From positions 1 to 64,000 of the forward strand of contig NZ_JAEHOQ010000011.1 of the NCBI RefSeq assembly GCF_016239305.1: a DNA stretch of 64,000 nucleotides, in the 5' to 3' direction. The translations under genes were made by a program, and so were the position numbers. The stretch's first letter is position 1; each line of letters starts with the position of its first letter. Below the pieces are notes generated by a model. That model had not been told where the DNA came from. It saw only the letters and a program-made list of their open reading frames with translations, and searched no databases. Below, piece by piece: positions 60,203 to 64,000 of this stretch. The DNA comes from Proteus vulgaris. Lineage in GTDB: Bacteria; Pseudomonadota; Gammaproteobacteria; Enterobacterales; Enterobacteriaceae.

Positions 60203-60712
60203 TTATTTCACAACACGTAATGATGGACGGCCTGTTGGGCGAGGTGGCTCAGGATCATCATCCGGTGAAGATGTATCGGTTTCTACCGTACCATCAGTGA
60301 CAAGCGATAAGCCTTCACTCACAGGCGTTAAAGCATTCCCTTCACTTTCATCTTCAGCAAACTGTAATGATGCACCAGATTCATAAGCTGGCTCTGGCTC
60401 AAACATCATTCCCGCACCGTTTTCTCTCGCATAAATGGCCATAACAGCAGCCATAGGCACTCGCACTTTACGAGGAATGCCACCAAAGCTTGCACTAAAT
60501 AAAACCTGATACGGCGTTAACTCTAAGTTATCTACAGCACGAGATGAAATATTTAGTACAATTTGACCGTCATGCGCATATTCCATTGGAACTTGAACGC
60601 CATCAATATTCACATCAACAACTAAATGTGGTGTTAACTCGTTTTCAATGATCCAGTCATAATGCGCACGTAATAAATGCGGACGACGCGGAGACATATC
60701 CATAATCTCCAT
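60203..60712 (-). CDS. sspB: ClpXP adaptor SspB
   Basis: SspB carries ssrA-tagged proteins to ClpXP. The N-terminal substrate-binding domain (1-115) has RPHLLRAHYDWIIENELTPHL, VDVNIDGVQVPMEYAHDGQIVLNIS, and the FGGIPRKVRVPMAAVMAIYAREN loop. A disordered linker follows, ending in the ClpX-binding tail RPTGRPSLRVVK. The 169-residue protein uses ATG 60712, with GAGGG 9 bases upstream; an ATG three codons later is possible. It follows sspA by 6 bases. Confidence 0.94.
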   Translation of the reverse strand: MEIMDMSPRRPHLLRAHYDWIIENELTPHLVVDVNIDGVQVPMEYAHDGQIVLNISSRAVDNLELTPYQVLFSASFGGIPRKVRVPMAAVMAIYARENGAGMMFEPEPAYESGASLQFAEDESEGNALTPVSEGLSLVTDGTVETDTSSPDDDPEPPRPTGRPSLRVVK

Positions 60713-60718
60713 ACTTTA

Positions 60719-61360
60719 TTACCCTCTTGAAGGTAAGCGCATCTCACGCTCTGCTTCGGTTAATGAGGCGAGGAAAGAATCACGCTCAAAAACACGTTGC
60801 ATATAAATTTGCACATCTTTCGCACCTGCACCACTTAAATCTACACCTAATACCGGTAGACGCCATAGGAGCGGAGCAAGGTAGCAATCTACTAAGCTGA
60901 ATTCTTCACTCATAAAGTAAGGATATTCTTTAAACACAGGCGATACAGCCAGTAGCTCTTCAGCTAACTGTTTACGAGCTGCATTGGCTTGTTGTTCTGT
61001 TCCTTTCTCGATGGTGTTCATTAAAGAATACCAATCATGCTCAATGCGATGCATCATTAAACGGCTGCTACCACGAGCAACAGGATAAACAGGCATTAAA
61101 GGAGGATGAGGGAAGCGTTCATCAAGGTATTCCATGATGATACGTGAATCATACAGAGTCAGCTCACGATCGACCAAAGTCGGCACACTTTGGTAAGGAT
61201 TCAGATCGATAAGATCCTGTGGAAGATTACCAGCTTCAACCTGTTCAATTTCAACACTGACACCTTTCTCCGCTAGGACAATTCTGACCTGATGGCTGAA
61301 AATATCAGTCGGACCGGAAAACAAAGTCATTACCGAACGTTTGTTGGCAGCGACAGCCAT
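60719..61360 (-). CDS. sspA: Stringent starvation protein A
   Basis: SspA is a glutathione-transferase-like protein that binds RNA polymerase and helps survival in stationary phase and acid. From ATG 61360 (GGAGG upstream) it has 213 residues, one more than E. coli. The N-terminal thioredoxin-like domain has MTLFSGPTDIFSHQVRIVLAEKG, and the helical C-terminal domain ends LTEAEREMRLPSRG. An in-frame start seven codons upstream is rejected. It heads sspAB. Confidence 0.95.
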   Translation of the reverse strand: MAVAANKRSVMTLFSGPTDIFSHQVRIVLAEKGVSVEIEQVEAGNLPQDLIDLNPYQSVPTLVDRELTLYDSRIIMEYLDERFPHPPLMPVYPVARGSSRLMMHRIEHDWYSLMNTIEKGTEQQANAARKQLAEELLAVSPVFKEYPYFMSEEFSLVDCYLAPLLWRLPVLGVDLSGAGAKDVQIYMQRVFERDSFLASLTEAEREMRLPSRG

Positions 61361-61959
61361 GAAAACCTCCAAGTTAATCAATTAAAGAAATGAATTGGCA
61401 CAATACCTTTTCCATTTCCCCATTCCTAAAAGACAAGCACACAAACGCAGTTAACTTAAATAAGTATCTAAGTTATTAACTACATTGGGTAACTACCTGT
61501 ATAAAAAGTGTTATCGCGGGATAATCTTATTCTACAGGGTTAAAAACTCACCTGTCTTTGCGGCACATATCATTATCAAGTAATACCAAAACAATCATTC
61601 AACAATCATTATTGTCATAATAATTTTGGTATTGCTTTAAAATGAATAACAGACACTATTGTTGATACACCATCGGCAACATTGTGAAATTAGAAAAAGA
61701 AAGACACCGAAGCCCGTTATTCTACCAGAATTCATGTTACTTAGGGGGGCTTATGCAAATAATTCAATACAATATGCTACATTACCCTAAAAGTAAGATT
61801 TTAATATTAAAAAACAAGTTTATTTAGATTAAATATTCAAAAAATAGGTTTTTTAATTGTTCTGCTATCTTACATAAAGCCTATTTTCGTGACTATTGTC
61901 TTAATACATTAGCAAGATTATGTTTTTATTATCAATAAATACAAATTAATCAAAAATAA
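61361..61959. other. sspA-rpsI intergenic region
   Basis: An AT-rich gap of about 600 bases upstream of sspA and downstream of rpsI. It contains a 10-bp inverted repeat (61582-61591 and 61624-61633) and no convincing gene or tRNA. Confidence 0.5.
61582..61633. repeat. Inverted repeat upstream of sspA
   Basis: AATACCAAAA and TTTTGGTATT pair perfectly across a 32-base spacer rich in CAAT repeats (ACAATCATTCAACAATCATT). It lies about 220 bases from the sspA start. Its origin or role is unknown; it could be a small repeat element or a regulatory structure. Confidence 0.5.
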
Positions 61960-61985
61960 AAAACCCGCCTGTGAAGACGGGTTTT
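61960..61985 (-). terminator. Terminator of rplM-rpsI
   Basis: AAACCCG and CGGGTTT arms pair on the minus strand (AAACCCGTCTTCACAGGCGGGTTT), followed by TTATTTTTG. It lies after the rpsI stop. Confidence 0.85.
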
Positions 61986-62017
61986 CAACATCAAATTGAT
62001 ATCTAAAAGATAACAAA

Positions 62018-62413
<396 letters not shown>

Positions 62414-62425
62414 CTATTATCCCGA

Positions 62426-63020
<595 letters not shown>

Positions 63021-63288
63021 CGCAAGATTATAGAGAAGTCAGAAAAAAAAATCGAGTCATAATTGAAAAACAATTGAATTCTTTTTCAATATTTCAGTGA
63101 AAAAAACGAATTTAGCACTTTTTTCTGATTTGACTGATAAATTCTTGCTACCTGAAGAGAAGAATTGTTCCTTTCCAGAGCGTTTGTAAGCTGCCTAATG
63201 CTTTCTATTTTCATATAAAAAAACATCAAGCAACTTAACCTGCGCCATCCTACCATAATGAAAGATGACTTTCTTCAAGAATTAAACA

Positions 63289-64000
63289 TTAAGCGAGATG
63301 AGGTTGTACCAAATATTCTTCACTTTGCATCTCTTGCAAACGAGAAAGGCAACGCTGATATTCAAACTGTAAAAAATCACCTTGGTAAATCGCATTCATT
63401 TCAACATCGGCATTAATAATCAGTTTCACTCTACGTTCATAAAATTCATCAACTAATGCTAAAAACCGGCGAGCAACATCTTCATTTAACGCGTTCATTT
63501 GCGTCATTTCATGTAATAAAACAGTGTGATAATGCTTAGAAAGTTCGATGTAATCAAGCTGGCTACGTGCTTCTATACATAAGGTCGAAAAATTAACTGC
63601 CAACACACCATTAGCGACTTTTCTGACTTTCATCGGGCGATGATTAATGGTTAAGGTAATATCGGTTTGTGGTTCACTGGTTACTAAGTGAGAAAAAACT
63701 CTTTCCATTTCTTGACGGTTTTTATCACTTAATGGGGATAAGAAAAGATGTGCTTGCGTTAACGTTCTTAAACGATAATCAATACCTGCATCGACATTTA
63801 AAATGTCACAATGATGTTTGATTTGTTCTATAGCGGGTAAAAAACGAGAACGCTGTAACCCATTGCGATAAAGCTCATCAGGAGGAATATTCGATGTTGC
63901 GACCAACGTGATCCCTCTGGCAAATAACGCTTCTAGCAACGTACCTAAAATCATTGCATCCGTAATATCAGAAACAAAAAACTCATCAAAACAAAGCACA
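63289..64000 (-). CDS. zapE: Cell division ATPase ZapE, C-terminal part (5' end off the window)
   Basis: ZapE is an AFG1-like AAA ATPase that acts on the Z ring under stress. The window holds about 236 residues, beginning in the Walker B region (LCFDEFFVSDITDAMIL). The sensor region LVATSNIPPDELYRNGLQRSRFLPAI follows, and the C-terminal portion ends LQEMQSEEYLVQPHLA. The N-terminus with the Walker A loop lies beyond 64000. The gene order zapE - rplM - rpsI - sspA - sspB is conserved with E. coli. Confidence 0.93.
   Translation of the reverse strand, partial: VLCFDEFFVSDITDAMILGTLLEALFARGITLVATSNIPPDELYRNGLQRSRFLPAIEQIKHHCDILNVDAGIDYRLRTLTQAHLFLSPLSDKNRQEMERVFSHLVTSEPQTDITLTINHRPMKVRKVANGVLAVNFSTLCIEARSQLDYIELSKHYHTVLLHEMTQMNALNEDVARRFLALVDEFYERRVKLIINADVEMNAIYQGDFLQFEYQRCLSRLQEMQSEEYLVQPHLA

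Overview
The window is chromosomal DNA of low G+C content from an enteric gammaproteobacterium, most likely the genus Proteus. Most genes are close relatives of E. coli genes in E. coli-like neighbourhoods (thrLABC, arcA, creA-rob-gpmB-yjjX-trpR-slt-ettA, yqjA-DEK, yhaJK, rsmI-lpoA-yraN-diaA-dolP, mtgA-elbB-arcZ-arcB, gltBD, sspBA-rpsI-rplM-zapE). The genus call rests on a complete urease cluster ureDABCEFG with a divergent AraC-type activator ureR, which is typical of Proteus. No tRNA, rRNA, insertion sequence, prophage or CRISPR array was seen.

Layout. 1-5.3 kb: a truncated unknown gene, then the threonine operon on the minus strand with its leader peptide (thrL) and attenuator. 5.9-14.2 kb: arcA, creA (without creBCD), rob, gpmB, yjjX, trpR with its trp operator, slt and ettA. 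14.3-24.3 kb: an accessory iron/protein-import locus (TonB-like protein, ECF sigma factor, FecR-type anti-sigma, TonB-dependent receptor with a signalling domain, SbmA/YddA-type ABC protein, M16 protease). 24.4-31.7 kb: DoxX, fadH, sstT, yqjA, yqjDEK and a second DoxX. 31.8-34.4 kb: decayed gene remnants, yhaJ, yhaK and the RNase P RNA. 34.5-38.8 kb: rsmI, lpoA, yraN, diaA, dolP. 38.9-45.4 kb: urease. 45.4-49.3 kb: mtgA, elbB, the ArcZ small RNA and arcB. 50-55.9 kb: glutamate synthase. 56.4-60.1 kb: a DcuC-type transporter and M20 amidohydrolase operon behind an FNR box, and a MerR/TipAS-like regulator. 60.2-64 kb: stringent starvation genes, ribosomal proteins S9 and L13, and the truncated zapE.

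The locus of most interest is 14.3-24.3 kb. Its gene content matches the ferredoxin-import (Fus) system of Pectobacterium and the yddA-yddB-pqqL locus of E. coli: a receptor, a TonB-like energiser, an inner-membrane ABC protein and a periplasmic protease. Here it is fused to FecI/FecR-type cell-surface signalling, and the protease carries a lipoprotein signal. This suggests a substrate-sensing iron-protein piracy system.

The window also links several redox regulators: arcA and arcB (both halves of the Arc system), arcZ, and a perfect FNR site at class II spacing upstream of the transporter/amidohydrolase pair. Nitrogen genes (urease, gltBD) lie within 17 kb of each other. All functions are inferred from reading the sequence and from remembered family features. 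No database search was run.
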